Below, one piece after another: positions 15,817 to 26,136 of a stretch of 64,000 bases of DNA. The notes beneath the pieces were generated by a model. That model searched no databases and was not told where the DNA came from. It worked only from the letters and a program-made list of their open reading frames with translations. This stretch comes from Bacteroidales bacterium (GTDB lineage: Bacteria > Bacteroidota > Bacteroidia > Bacteroidales > UBA932): assembly GCA_017634595.1 (NCBI GenBank), contig JAGBNC010000006.1, forward strand, positions 186,001 to 250,000. The letters run 5' to 3'. The translations under genes were made by a program, and so were the position numbers. Position 1 is the first letter of the stretch. The number at the start of each line of letters is the position of its first letter.

Positions 15817-18537
15817 CTAAGCGCTCTGCTTGATGGCAGCCTGGGCTGCTGCAAGACGTGCGATAGGCACGCGGAAAGGTGAGCAGCTCACGTAGTCCAC
15901 ACCGATACGGTTGAAGAAGTGCACTGAGTCAGGATCACCGCCATGCTCGCCGCAGACGCCGCACTTGAGGTCGGGGCGTTTGCTGCGTCCACCCTGAATA
16001 CCCAGTTCGACGAGTTTGCCGACAGCCTTGACATCTATAGTCTGGAACGGATCGCTGTCCAGGATCTTGTTGCCGAGGTAGTCACCCATGAAGGTACCTA
16101 CGTCGTCGCGGCTGAAGCCGAAGGTCATCTGGGTAAGGTCATTGGTACCGAAACTGAAGAACTCAGCGGTACGTGCCATACGGTCAGCGGTCAGGGCGGC
16201 ACGAGGGATTTCAATCATGGTGCCGAACTTGAAGTCAAGCACTTCGTTGGTAGCAGCCTCAACTTCTGCCTTGATCTTCACGCAAATAGCCTTCTGGAAA
16301 CGAAGCTCGCGCTCGGACACGGTGACGGGGATCATGATCTCGGGGATAGGATGGAAACCTTCCTTCTGAAGCTCTGCCTCTGCAGTGAAGATAGCCCTGT
16401 ACTGGGTCTCTGCAATAAGAGGATAGGTCACGTGCAGACGCACTCCGCGGTGTCCCATCATAGGGTTAACCTCGTGGAGGTTCTCGCCGCGCTTCTCGAT
16501 ATCAGATACGGAAATACCAAGCTCGTCGGCCAACTCCTTCTCCTTGTCAACTCCCTTGGGCACGAACTCGTGCAGAGGAGGATCGAGCAGACGGAACACC
16601 ACAGGCTTGCCGTCCATAATCTTGAGAGTGCTCTTGACAGAAGCCTTCATAAACGGCTCAAGCTCATCCAGAGCCGCCTTGCGCTCCTCATTGGTGTCGG
16701 AAAGGATCATCTTGCGGAGCTTTGCCAGAGGCACCTCGGAGTTCTTGCCGTAGAACATGTGCTCGATACGGAACAGTCCGATTCCTTCAGCACCGAATGC
16801 CAGCGCGCGGGCTGCATCTTCGGGTGTATCAGCATTGGTACGGATACCGAGACGGCGGAATTTGTCCACGATCTCCATGAAGCGGATGAACAGAGGATTC
16901 TCGCTGGCGTCCATGGTATCGATCTTGGATGCATACACATAGCCCTTAGATCCGTTCAGGGAGAACCAGTCGCCCTCTTTGTAAGTGGTGTCGCCGAAGC
17001 TTACGGTGCGTGCGGCAAGGTTGATCTTCATGGACTCGCAGCCCACGATGCAGCACTTGCCCCATCCGCGGGCCACAAGAGCGGCGTGGGAGGTCATACC
17101 TCCGCGGGTGGTAAGGATGCCTGCCGAAGCGCGCATACCTTCAATATCTTCGGGGGAAGTCTCCTCACGGATGAGGATAACCTTCTTGCCTGCAGCAGCT
17201 GCTTCCATGGCTGCCTCGGATGTGAACACTATGGTGCCCACTGCTCCTCCCGGAGATGCGGGCAGACCCTTGGCAATAACCTGAGCCTTCTTCTCGGAAG
17301 CAGGATCAAGGATAGGGTGCAAAATCTCGTCAAGCTGAGCGGGAGATACTCTCATCACAGCCTCTTTCTCATCAATCATCCCCTCGGAGAGCATGTCCAT
17401 AGCCATCTGAAGGGCGGCTATGCCGGTACGCTTGCCAATACGGCACTGGAGCATCCAGAGATGTCCTTCCTGAATAGTGAACTCGATGTCCTGCATATCG
17501 TGGAAGTGCTCTTCCAGGCGCTTGCGGATAGCGTCGAGCTCGGCGTAAACCTCAGGCATGGCGGTCTCAAGAGACTGCAGGTGCTTGTTCTGTTCAGTCT
17601 TGGTAGCCTCGTTGAGAGGGTTGGGGGTACGGATACCGGCCACCACATCTTCGCCCTGGGCGTTGATGAGCCACTCTCCGTAGAACTTATTGTCACCTGT
17701 AGCAGGGTTACGGGAGAACGCCACACCGGTAGCGGAAGTCTCACCCATATTGCCGAATACCATGGACTGTACGTTCACGGCTGTGCCCCAGTCATCGGGA
17801 ATCTTCTCGATACGGCGGTAGGCAATGGCCCTCTTGCCGTTCCAGGACTTGAAGACGCCGCCGATGGAGCCCCACAGCTGATCCTGTGCGGTATCGGGGA
17901 ATTCCACTCCGAGGACTTCCTTGACCTTGACTTTGAACTTGTCGCAGAGGTCCTTAAGCTCGTCGGCCGTAATTTCTGTATCTGACTTGTAGCCACGCTT
18001 CTCCTTGAGCTCTTCCATCATACGGTCAAGCTGCTGGCGGATACCCTGGCCATCTTCAGGCTCGATTCCTTCGGCCTTCTCCATGACCACGTCCGAGTAC
18101 ATCATGATCAAACGACGGTAGGCATCATATACGAAACGGGGATTGCCTGTCTTCTTGATCATTCCGGGGAGGGTGGCGGAGCAGAGTCCGATGTTCAGGA
18201 TAGTGTCCATCATGCCGGGCATGGAACTGCGTGCGCCGGAGCGGCAGCTCACCAGAAGGGGATCCGAAGGATCGCCGAACTTCTTGCCCATAAGCTTCTC
18301 GGTAGCTTCCAGTGCGGACGCTACATCTTTCTTGAGCTGGTCGGTATAACCGCCGCCAAGTTCATAATATTCTGCACAGCACTCGGTGGTGATTGTGAAT
18401 CCTGCAGGGACAGGCATACCGAGTTTGCTCATTTCCGCCAGGTTGGCACCTTTGCCTCCGAGGAGTTCCCTCATAGTACCATCGCCTTCTGCGGTCTTGC
18501 CGCCGAAGCGATATACTCTTTTCTTGTTTTCAAACAT
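15817..18537 (-). CDS. ppdK: Pyruvate, phosphate dikinase
   Basis: A 906-residue protein, full length for PPDK, which interconverts pyruvate + ATP + Pi and PEP + AMP + PPi in the cytosol. The N-terminal ATP-grasp part has LLGGKGANLAEMSKLG and SCRSGARSSMPGMMDT. The central swivelling domain carries the phospho-His motif GGMTSHAALVARGWGK (His near 457). The C-terminal TIM barrel has GLFRIEHMF, GFSRDDV and LKCGVCGEHGGDP with the catalytic Cys (about 836). In Bacteroidota PPDK is usual in central carbon metabolism and can replace pyruvate kinase or feed PEP. It is a single gene with its own terminator. Confidence 0.98.
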   Translation of the reverse strand: MFENKKRVYRFGGKTAEGDGTMRELLGGKGANLAEMSKLGMPVPAGFTITTECCAEYYELGGGYTDQLKKDVASALEATEKLMGKKFGDPSDPLLVSCRSGARSSMPGMMDTILNIGLCSATLPGMIKKTGNPRFVYDAYRRLIMMYSDVVMEKAEGIEPEDGQGIRQQLDRMMEELKEKRGYKSDTEITADELKDLCDKFKVKVKEVLGVEFPDTAQDQLWGSIGGVFKSWNGKRAIAYRRIEKIPDDWGTAVNVQSMVFGNMGETSATGVAFSRNPATGDNKFYGEWLINAQGEDVVAGIRTPNPLNEATKTEQNKHLQSLETAMPEVYAELDAIRKRLEEHFHDMQDIEFTIQEGHLWMLQCRIGKRTGIAALQMAMDMLSEGMIDEKEAVMRVSPAQLDEILHPILDPASEKKAQVIAKGLPASPGGAVGTIVFTSEAAMEAAAAGKKVILIREETSPEDIEGMRASAGILTTRGGMTSHAALVARGWGKCCIVGCESMKINLAARTVSFGDTTYKEGDWFSLNGSKGYVYASKIDTMDASENPLFIRFMEIVDKFRRLGIRTNADTPEDAARALAFGAEGIGLFRIEHMFYGKNSEVPLAKLRKMILSDTNEERKAALDELEPFMKASVKSTLKIMDGKPVVFRLLDPPLHEFVPKGVDKEKELADELGISVSDIEKRGENLHEVNPMMGHRGVRLHVTYPLIAETQYRAIFTAEAELQKEGFHPIPEIMIPVTVSERELRFQKAICVKIKAEVEAATNEVLDFKFGTMIEIPRAALTADRMARTAEFFSFGTNDLTQMTFGFSRDDVGTFMGDYLGNKILDSDPFQTIDVKAVGKLVELGIQGGRSKRPDLKCGVCGEHGGDPDSVHFFNRIGVDYVSCSPFRVPIARLAAAQAAIKQSA

Positions 18538-18607
18538 ATTTTGTGGTTGTTAAGATAATTCCGGGTGCGAATTTAGCAAATAATTTTCGTTCAAGGAAAT
18601 AAAATCC

Positions 18608-19948
18608 CTACAGGAGCTTGGACGCCATCTCCGACAGCTCGCTGCGCTCACCCTTGCGCAGGAATACATGCTGGAAGAGTTTCTGTCCCGAGAGCCTCTC
18701 GGCGATATAGCTGAGTCCGTTGGTCCACTGGTCCAGATAAGGCTGGTCGATCTGGAACACGTCGCCGGTAAAGACCATCTTGGTGCCTTCTCCGGCACGT
18801 GTGATGATGGTCTTAATCTCATGGGGAGTGAGGTTCTGGGCTTCATCTATGATAAAGAAGCACTTGCCCAGGGAGCGTCCCCTGATATAGGCCAGGGGCT
18901 CAATGATAAGCTTCTCCATGGTGATCATGGCGTCTATGCGCTGAGCCTCCCGGGAACCGGGCCTGAACTGATCCTTGATGACACTTAGATTGTCCATGAG
19001 CGGCTGGAGGAAGGGGCTCATCTTAGTTTTCTGGTCGCCCGGCAGGAAGCCAATGTCTTGATTGCCAAGTATTACGGTAGGACGCGACAGAATAATCTGC
19101 TCGTAGTCACGCTCCTGCTCCAGCGCCGAGGCCAGGGCGAGCAAAGTCTTGCCCGTGCCGGCGCCTCCGGTGAGGGCCACCAGTTCTACTTTACGGTTCA
19201 GGCAGGCGTCCAGAGCCATCTTCTGTTCGTCATTACGAGGACGGATACCGAAGGCTTCGCGCGAACGTATGAACACTATCTTGTCGCGGTCGGCATCATA
19301 GCGGGCACAAGCGGTCTCCCCTTCCCCGCTCTCCCATTCGAAACGGAAAAGCTGATTGGGCTCAGGCTTTGCCCCCTGGACATCTTTCCAATCTATGGCC
19401 GTCTCCTGACCGTAGCACAGAGTCTGCATCAGAGCCGAAGGCAGTTTCATGCGCAGGACTTCCCTCTGGCGTATCTCCAGTTTGTCCTCTTCGACTTTAT
19501 CGGTCAGATAGTCCTGTACAGCCATACCGGCCGCCTTGGCCTTGAGACGGAGGTTCACATCTTTAGTGACAAGCGCCACAAAAGTGCCCGGATTGTTGTC
19601 CCTCACCCAGATAGCGGTGGCAAGGATACGGTGGTCGGGTATATCATCTATGAAAAGCTCTTTGAGCTCCGGCGGGAAAGGATGGTTGGGTTCTACCTTT
19701 ATGCGTCCGAGCCCCTTGCCTATGGGGATTCCGTCCTTACCGAACGAGCGGCCGTTGCTTATGGTGTCGAGGTCGCGCATGAAGCCCCTGGCATGGAACG
19801 AAAGAGTATCGTTGCCTTTTTTGAACTTGTCGGCTTCTTCGATAACGGCAGTCGGGATGACAAGGTCGTTGTCCTTGAACTGCCTGATAGCTTTGTGGTC
19901 GTGCAGGATAACATTGGTATCGAGCACGAAGATTTTTGCTTTACCCAT
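18608..19948 (-). CDS. PIN-domain/PhoH-like ATPase
   Basis: A 446-residue fusion of an N-terminal PIN domain and a C-terminal PhoH ATPase (PhoH2/YlaK type). The PIN part opens with KIFVLDTNVILHD and continues with TAVIEEADKFK and HRILATAIWVRD, which supply its acidic metal ligands. The ATPase has Walker A GGAGTGKTLLALA at about residue 260 and Walker B CFFIIDEAQN at about 367, plus GEGTKMVFTGD. PhoH2 proteins act as RNA helicase-nucleases linked to RNA turnover and are often induced by phosphate stress. The next gene, a PurL-like protein, ends 13 nt upstream, so both may be in one operon with the alpha-2-macroglobulin gene. Confidence 0.92.
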   Translation of the reverse strand: MGKAKIFVLDTNVILHDHKAIRQFKDNDLVIPTAVIEEADKFKKGNDTLSFHARGFMRDLDTISNGRSFGKDGIPIGKGLGRIKVEPNHPFPPELKELFIDDIPDHRILATAIWVRDNNPGTFVALVTKDVNLRLKAKAAGMAVQDYLTDKVEEDKLEIRQREVLRMKLPSALMQTLCYGQETAIDWKDVQGAKPEPNQLFRFEWESGEGETACARYDADRDKIVFIRSREAFGIRPRNDEQKMALDACLNRKVELVALTGGAGTGKTLLALASALEQERDYEQIILSRPTVILGNQDIGFLPGDQKTKMSPFLQPLMDNLSVIKDQFRPGSREAQRIDAMITMEKLIIEPLAYIRGRSLGKCFFIIDEAQNLTPHEIKTIITRAGEGTKMVFTGDVFQIDQPYLDQWTNGLSYIAERLSGQKLFQHVFLRKGERSELSEMASKLL

Positions 19949-19961
19949 TGTTAATTATGTG

Positions 19962-20999
19962 TCAGTCTTCACCTTCTGCGTTCTGCATAAGGGAATCAAG
20001 TATAGTCTGGATGCCTGAAACCGCTGAATATGCGAGGTACAATTTCCCATCTGACGAGGGATGTCCCAAAGGGAAATAAGCCACGTCCTGAAGCAGGAAT
20101 TCAGCATCAATATAATCAAAATCAAGGTCCCTTATCTGAATCACGGCGCCAGGGACTTCTCCGAAAAGAACCCGCACAGGGTCTTTCTCGCCGCAGGCAC
20201 GCATGACGCCTGAAATGTCGGCGCAGACCCCGGTCCCGCCTGCTGCCATGCGGCCCAGGGCGGCATACAAACCGCCTCCGCTAACTGTGGCGGCGCTCAG
20301 AAGGACGCCGTCCTGCGCAAACTCCCGCACTACCTCGAAGCAATCCATAAGATAGTCAGCATCAACCACTTGAGGTGCGAGTCCCCCACTCAGTCCAAGC
20401 GCCTGTGAAAGCAACGAATTACCCAGATGATAATCGGAAGTGTCGAAAGGAAGATATACTATCCAGCTCTGCGGGTCAGGATGAAGGACATCATCGACAA
20501 GCAGAGGGGCGCCGCTGAAAGGAGTGGCGAAGTGAACGTCAAAAGGGCCGTTCTCGCAGCTCACGCGCCGCAGCGAAAGCCTCAGGGTGTCGATATAATC
20601 GGCCGCAGCCTCGACTGAAGCGTAGAAAGCTGCCATATCCCCCACCCTGGTCTCATCGAAGCACCATTTTGCTGTCAGATGAAGGTCGTCCAGGGCAAAG
20701 TTGCCGCTCCTCCACATAGAATCTATAAGAGCGGCTGCCACCCTGTTACGGGTGGACGGCGCGGCAAAGGGCACGCTGACACTCCCGGAAGCCTTAAGGA
20801 CGGCATGCAGATATTCTTCCAGACGGGAAGGGTCGAGATTGATACGGCCGGGAGCCGGATCGAAAGTCTCGTCCAGTATGGTCTGCGGCGGGAGCGGCGA
20901 CTCCGGCACCTTGTCCATCACAGACGCAAGTATCCCGGCGGGAGTAACCTCCCGCGGGACACCGTCTATGATGTATTTGGAATGGAGCGCGTTTATCAC
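19962..20999 (-). CDS. Stand-alone PurM/PurL-like protein (AIR-synthase C-domain-like)
   Basis: A protein of about 345 residues that I could place only by fold-like patterns. Its second half has YHLGNSLLSQALGLSGGLAP, then FAQDGVLLSAATVSGGGLYA, ALGRMAAGG and VLFGEVPGAVIQI. The order and spacing match the LGGS, HDxSxGGLxxALxEM and F-x-E segments of the C-terminal half of phosphoribosylformylglycinamidine synthase (PurL). The usual HD before S-x-GG is AT here, and the ATP/Mg motifs of the N-terminal half are not evident, so activity is doubtful. Both in-frame starts are GTG: 20999 (13 nt after the previous stop) or 21035 (23-nt overlap with the previous gene); I prefer the former. It may be a regulator or degenerate paralogue. 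Confidence 0.6.
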   Translation of the reverse strand: MINALHSKYIIDGVPREVTPAGILASVMDKVPESPLPPQTILDETFDPAPGRINLDPSRLEEYLHAVLKASGSVSVPFAAPSTRNRVAAALIDSMWRSGNFALDDLHLTAKWCFDETRVGDMAAFYASVEAAADYIDTLRLSLRRVSCENGPFDVHFATPFSGAPLLVDDVLHPDPQSWIVYLPFDTSDYHLGNSLLSQALGLSGGLAPQVVDADYLMDCFEVVREFAQDGVLLSAATVSGGGLYAALGRMAAGGTGVCADISGVMRACGEKDPVRVLFGEVPGAVIQIRDLDFDYIDAEFLLQDVAYFPLGHPSSDGKLYLAYSAVSGIQTILDSLMQNAEGED

Positions 21000-21012
21000 A
21001 GTACAAATATAA

Positions 21013-24000
21013 TTATTTTCCCGATACAAACGCACCGCGTCCGTCGTCGTTTGCCCTGTAGTGGGGAGCGTAGAGCGACTCTATCTCTACGGCGGGAGTC
21101 TGGAACACACCGCTCTGGGTCACGAAGAACTCTTCCGTGATGGTGGTATTCTCTTCAGGATAAGAGTCGAACCAGTATTCAGTCTTGTCGCCAAGCACAT
21201 TCCTATAGCCCTGCGGAGAGAACGCCCATCCGCCAATGTAGATGGGACGCAGCCACCACCCGTAGCGTCCGGAGAGCTGCTGCACAGGGCGCAGCGAAGC
21301 CGGCCTTGGAGCCGTGACGCGGATGAAACTGCGGTTCTCCTCGTTCCAGATAGAATACACTGCCTTCACCCTGTCGCCGGTCCTTAGGACATCGCCGTCC
21401 TTGAGCACCTTACCGTCGAGCGAGAATTCGCGGCGGATAGTAAAACCGTTGCCCGCAGCCTTGACCTCGGGGAAAGGCTTGGTGAAGCTGCCGCTCAGAA
21501 GCACCACCTTGGTCTGGAGTGTCTCCTGGGTACCGCGGAGCACGGAAGCTATTGATTCGATATATGCCGGATCGGTATCCCACTGCTGAGTCTCCTTCTG
21601 CACCATGAGCCACAGGCGTATGCCCTCGGCAATATCGCGGGCAGGCTTGGCCCAGGATGATGCAGGACTGGCTTCGGACGCCGATGTGAGCAGGTCGCAA
21701 AGCAGAGAGTGGGCGTAGAGTTCGCTTTCCAGCAGTCCCCGCCAAGGCATGACGGCGTTGGGATAGTAGCATCCGCCGCTGCGATGAGCCACTGAGTACT
21801 GAAGCAGCGACTCCACATCGGCATCGAGCGAACGCAGCACCTTCTTGCGGAGCCTGATGCCCCAGGCCTGAGACAAGTCGCTGCCGCCAGGGAGCTGGGA
21901 AAGGCTCTGGAGAGTGCGCAGACGGCGCGCCTTGGCAAGTATCTGTCCGTTCATGCCACGCTCGTCACGAGGCACAAGGTAAGCTTTGACCTCTTTCTTG
22001 AACTGACGGTACTTCTTGCCCGCGGGAGCTTCAAAAGGCACCTGTGGATACAGAGCACGTGTCTGCAGATACAGGGGAAGAGAAATGCCGCCGCACCACA
22101 GGGGGCGTTCATCGTCGCCGAAGAATTCTTGGTCCAAATACTTGACTGCGGCGGCGGCATCCAATGCGCCCAGGTCCTGTTCGGGCATAGCGGCCATACG
22201 CTGCAGCACTGCTGCGGTGATCACCGGCGAAGACCCCATCCCTTCGAACCAGGAGATGCCTCCGCTGATGTTCTGGCACGCCGCTATCTTGTCCAAGATC
22301 TCCTTCAGTGCGTCATCGGACAGTCCGGGTGCGCCCAGCCTGCGGGCGAGTATGTTGGAATAGTACGCCTCAGTGAGGCTCATGACGTTGGATGACGAAG
22401 GCTCCACCTTGTCGGGAATGGCCTCCCGTATCATATCTATGATGCTGCGCTCGCGCGGTTCCAGAGCTGCGCCGTCAATGTTGACGAACATGCTTCGAAG
22501 CTCAGCTATAAGCGCTTCTCTGTCGGCGCCTGCCAGCAACACGGCGGAATGAGCCTCGGTCAGCGTCTGGAGGGCGACATGCACCGGCACGCTCACGAAC
22601 ATGGCGTCGGAGCCGAATTCTGTATTGTCAGCCACGAAGTTGACCAATACGCCCAGGTCCTGCACTCCTGCAGGTACTTCAAAGTCGGCGCTGAACGGGA
22701 CGGCGCTACCGGCCGGGATAGTGACGGAAGCCTGCTTGACAGCCAGCACCGGCGCCTTCTTGTAGTCTTTGCCGTTGTAGAAACGTATCACAGCACGTCC
22801 TTTTACAGCCTCCTTGAGGTTGTTGGAGAGAGTCGCAGCTGCTGTATAGCGGTCACCTTCATACAAGAACTGAGGCTCCACGAGGCTCACTTTGATAGGA
22901 ATCGTCACCTGCATCTCCTGCCTCAGCACGGCATTGCTCATGCCCTCGCCATGGGCAAAAAGTTGCACGTAGTAAGTAGAGAGCCGGTCGGAGCCCTTGC
23001 ATACAAAGTCTATTACGCCTTCATCATCGGAACGAAGGAAGGGCTCCCAGGCCATGGTGGCGTTGAAATTCTCGCGCACTTCAGGGGCGGCTTCAGGGGC
23101 GGCTTCAGGGGCAGCTTCATAAGCAACACTTTCCTCCACCATCATTGCATCATTGACAGCAGCCTTGCTCCTCATGAGCCTGCCGCCCGCAACGGCGCCC
23201 ATGGGCGCTGAATCATACATCTCGTAAATGATCCTGCTACCATTATAGCCGCAGGACGAATGGTATCCAACGGTAGCTTCGGGACGGCGGACAGGATCCA
23301 CGTGGCTCCAGTAGTTGCCATTAATTGTCTCAGTAGCCTTGTCAAAGATGACTGCGGCACACTCTATCGACGGGTCGGTCTTGATGATGAAATGGCACTC
23401 TTCGCCCGGCTTGGCGCTGTCGATGAAGCGGGTAAAGCTGAGCGGGAGCCGCTTCTGGACGAACGGGAGCTTCAAGCTCCGGGTGTATTCGTACACTTCT
23501 CCGTCACGGAAATACAGCACGTGCAGCGAGAGGGTCTCAGGATACTCGGGTTTGCGCTCATAACGAATGGTCTTAAGCGAACCGGGCTTGCCATATTCGC
23601 CGGACATGCTGACAATCTGATGTTCAAGCAACACATTGCCGCTGCCGAACAGCTCGACCACAGCCCACACCGGGCCATTGGTGGCGCCTATCTGAAGAGC
23701 GATTTCATCGTCACCGAGTTCTTTAAAGAAGCTCTTGACATGCAGGTTGAGAGCAGTATCTTCATCGGAAGCTTTTACAAACGAGTACTCGCTTCTGGTC
23801 ACAAGTTGCTCGCCCTTGAAATTGTTGGCCGTCACGGAGACATTGAGCATGTACAGGCCTGATGGAAGGCCCTTAAGGTCCACGTCAACCGTCTCGCCGG
23901 AGCCGGCAGTCCCGCTTGCCACGACCTTGGCATTGTATTGGACATCGTACCTGATTTCCAGGCCTTTACGCTTCAGTCCAGCCGTCTCGAAGTTAAGGCG

Positions 24001-26136
24001 GGCAAAGTCATCGCGGATAATCCATTCGCGTGAGCGCCAGTTGACGCTGCCCTTAACCAGATCGTAACGTCCCGGGACGATATTCTTGAGATTCACGTCA
24101 AGCGGCAGCGACTTGCACACCATACGCCAGGTGCTGAAACTCAGGGTCTCACCTGTGCCGTCAACTATCTTGACGCTGACAGGGTATGTGTTGCCGTATC
24201 CGGAGTCGCTCTGGAAATCGAATTCAAAGGAGCCGTCAGAAGCGACCTTGATCTCCTTGTCGTTGATATCAGGAGAAGTGCCGCGGACGCTGTAATAGAG
24301 CTTGGCGTCGGCAAGGGAATGACCGGAATAAGCCTTCACGCGGCCTGACACTTTCACTTTGTCTCCGGCGAGGTACAAATTATCATCACGGTCCCAGCTC
24401 AAATCAAAAGTGGGCAGGACGAATTCGTCAACGCGGATGGACCTGGAAGCCAGATTGATGCCTCCGGACTCAACACGCACGGAATACATACCGCCGCGCG
24501 ATACTCCCTCAAGGTCGAATTTGCCTGCCACGGAGCCGAAGCTGTTGGTTTTCAGATCCAGAGAAGCGACTTCGTTGCCTTCGGTATCGATAAGACTCGC
24601 TTTGACCGGATTCCCCTCAGGGCAGAGCTTATATTCATAAGTGCCGGAGTAAAGCACAGCCTTGAACTGCACGGTCTCGCCGGGGTTGTAGGCCCCGCGG
24701 TCGGTGATAAGGACTGCATGGTGCACGTCGCTGTTCACGATGGGGCGGACTGTGCCGGGATTGGGAGAACGAAGGTCGATATACTGGGTCCAGCGCTGAC
24801 GCCCATTGTCCACGAAACCGGCTCTGAAATAATAGTGACGGTATTTGTCCGTGAAGAATTTGGCGAATTCCTGAGGCAGCGGAGTATATCCTTCCATCTT
24901 TATGCCCTTAGCTTCGGCGAGCTGCTTCTTGTCGGCATCGTAGATGTAGAAATCACACACATCTATCGGCTTACCGCTCTTGAAATCAGCCACATAAGCG
25001 CCGTAACCGGAAGCATCCGAGCGAACCGACACCGACAGGGTGTGCTTCTCATAAGCGCCTTTGTGCTCGGCCGCACCATACTTACAATAGTAGGTATAAT
25101 CTCCGTCGTTAATGTCAGGAAGCTTGAGCTTGATGGTATCTTTTACATAATATGAAGACGATTTGTTGACCAAGTCAGTGGAATAGACATCGTCGATGCG
25201 GAATTTAACGGAGCTGATGTTGCGCAGGCTCAGGGTAAGCTTACCATCGGAGATGTCGCTGTCGATGTCGCTGGAGTCAAGGTCTTCGATTATACCCTTG
25301 ACATTCTTGCAGCAATCGGCCAATGACTTTTCCTGACCGCTGAAAGACTTGCGGTCGGATTCGAACTTGGAGCACTTGGCCCTCAGGGCCTTGAAATCTT
25401 CTGAGGTGGAGCCTTTAGCATAACGGAGCTTATTGAACTCATAGCTCAGGCGGCTCTCGCGGGCAAGCAGGGACACAGCCTTGTCTTTGTACTTCTCGGC
25501 AAAGTTTCCCCAGCTGGCATAGTTCTTCTCGGCCTGCCAGTTATTAATGTCAAAATACTCGGCAAGCGCGGCGAAAGGATAGCTGCCCTCGTAGTAGTCT
25601 TTGAGAGGACAGATCTCGCGGCGTAGATACATGCTCCACAGGGCATATTCGTAATCGTTTTTCAGGAGAGGCAGCAGGGCCTTGGAGAACTTGATTCCGG
25701 TAATGCTGCGGTCACGGGAGTAGAACTCAGGATTATACGCCTTAAGCATGGCCTCTTTGTGCTCCGCCACATAAGCGGCCGCCTTATTTCCCCACTGGTC
25801 GTGTCGGTGGAAGAAAACTGCGACCGGCTCCCCCATGGAATCGATTTCCTTCTCGAATTCTGAATAGAGCTTGGGGCGGTCTTTCCAGTTGACACTGCTT
25901 TTTACGTCCACATAACATTGAGCGGCATCATAGAAGTCCCAAGCAAGATGCTGGGCCGCAGCTTCTTTCTTGATGGCTTCCAGGGCAAGGGCCTGGTCCT
26001 GAGGTTTATCGGCCTTCTCGGCCTTGTAGTAGTTCTTCCACAGGCTGACCAGGGTATGCCCGTTAGAATCTTTGGTTTGGGAGAATGACATTAGGCTTGA
26101 CAGGATTAGTACAATTGAAATTGCCAATCGTTTCAT
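21013..26136 (-). CDS. Alpha-2-macroglobulin family protein
   Basis: A 1707-residue exported protein with a signal peptide (MKRLAISIVLILSSLMSFS). A helical N-terminal part (about 25-300) is of the kind seen in Bacteroidota members. MG-type beta domains follow, with AVLITDRGAYNPGETVQFKA (about 470), and then the A2M domain motif FLRSDDEGVIDFVCKGSDRL. An Ala-Pro-Glu repeat linker (about 1015-1030) sits where the bait region would be. The C-terminal part has the helical thioester-domain fold (ISWFEGMGSSPVITAAVLQRM), but the CxEQ thioester is absent (PSSSNVMSLTEAYY stands in its place). It probably traps or binds proteases in the periplasm without covalent capture. It overlaps folC by 4 nt. Confidence 0.92.
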   Translation of the reverse strand: MKRLAISIVLILSSLMSFSQTKDSNGHTLVSLWKNYYKAEKADKPQDQALALEAIKKEAAAQHLAWDFYDAAQCYVDVKSSVNWKDRPKLYSEFEKEIDSMGEPVAVFFHRHDQWGNKAAAYVAEHKEAMLKAYNPEFYSRDRSITGIKFSKALLPLLKNDYEYALWSMYLRREICPLKDYYEGSYPFAALAEYFDINNWQAEKNYASWGNFAEKYKDKAVSLLARESRLSYEFNKLRYAKGSTSEDFKALRAKCSKFESDRKSFSGQEKSLADCCKNVKGIIEDLDSSDIDSDISDGKLTLSLRNISSVKFRIDDVYSTDLVNKSSSYYVKDTIKLKLPDINDGDYTYYCKYGAAEHKGAYEKHTLSVSVRSDASGYGAYVADFKSGKPIDVCDFYIYDADKKQLAEAKGIKMEGYTPLPQEFAKFFTDKYRHYYFRAGFVDNGRQRWTQYIDLRSPNPGTVRPIVNSDVHHAVLITDRGAYNPGETVQFKAVLYSGTYEYKLCPEGNPVKASLIDTEGNEVASLDLKTNSFGSVAGKFDLEGVSRGGMYSVRVESGGINLASRSIRVDEFVLPTFDLSWDRDDNLYLAGDKVKVSGRVKAYSGHSLADAKLYYSVRGTSPDINDKEIKVASDGSFEFDFQSDSGYGNTYPVSVKIVDGTGETLSFSTWRMVCKSLPLDVNLKNIVPGRYDLVKGSVNWRSREWIIRDDFARLNFETAGLKRKGLEIRYDVQYNAKVVASGTAGSGETVDVDLKGLPSGLYMLNVSVTANNFKGEQLVTRSEYSFVKASDEDTALNLHVKSFFKELGDDEIALQIGATNGPVWAVVELFGSGNVLLEHQIVSMSGEYGKPGSLKTIRYERKPEYPETLSLHVLYFRDGEVYEYTRSLKLPFVQKRLPLSFTRFIDSAKPGEECHFIIKTDPSIECAAVIFDKATETINGNYWSHVDPVRRPEATVGYHSSCGYNGSRIIYEMYDSAPMGAVAGGRLMRSKAAVNDAMMVEESVAYEAAPEAAPEAAPEVRENFNATMAWEPFLRSDDEGVIDFVCKGSDRLSTYYVQLFAHGEGMSNAVLRQEMQVTIPIKVSLVEPQFLYEGDRYTAAATLSNNLKEAVKGRAVIRFYNGKDYKKAPVLAVKQASVTIPAGSAVPFSADFEVPAGVQDLGVLVNFVADNTEFGSDAMFVSVPVHVALQTLTEAHSAVLLAGADREALIAELRSMFVNIDGAALEPRERSIIDMIREAIPDKVEPSSSNVMSLTEAYYSNILARRLGAPGLSDDALKEILDKIAACQNISGGISWFEGMGSSPVITAAVLQRMAAMPEQDLGALDAAAAVKYLDQEFFGDDERPLWCGGISLPLYLQTRALYPQVPFEAPAGKKYRQFKKEVKAYLVPRDERGMNGQILAKARRLRTLQSLSQLPGGSDLSQAWGIRLRKKVLRSLDADVESLLQYSVAHRSGGCYYPNAVMPWRGLLESELYAHSLLCDLLTSASEASPASSWAKPARDIAEGIRLWLMVQKETQQWDTDPAYIESIASVLRGTQETLQTKVVLLSGSFTKPFPEVKAAGNGFTIRREFSLDGKVLKDGDVLRTGDRVKAVYSIWNEENRSFIRVTAPRPASLRPVQQLSGRYGWWLRPIYIGGWAFSPQGYRNVLGDKTEYWFDSYPEENTTITEEFFVTQSGVFQTPAVEIESLYAPHYRANDDGRGAFVSGK

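Noticed and set aside
15943-17985. 680-codon plus-strand open frame antisense to ppdK
   Set aside because: It is a mirror frame of a highly conserved, fully recognisable enzyme, has no domain or signal of its own, and starts and ends inside ppdK.
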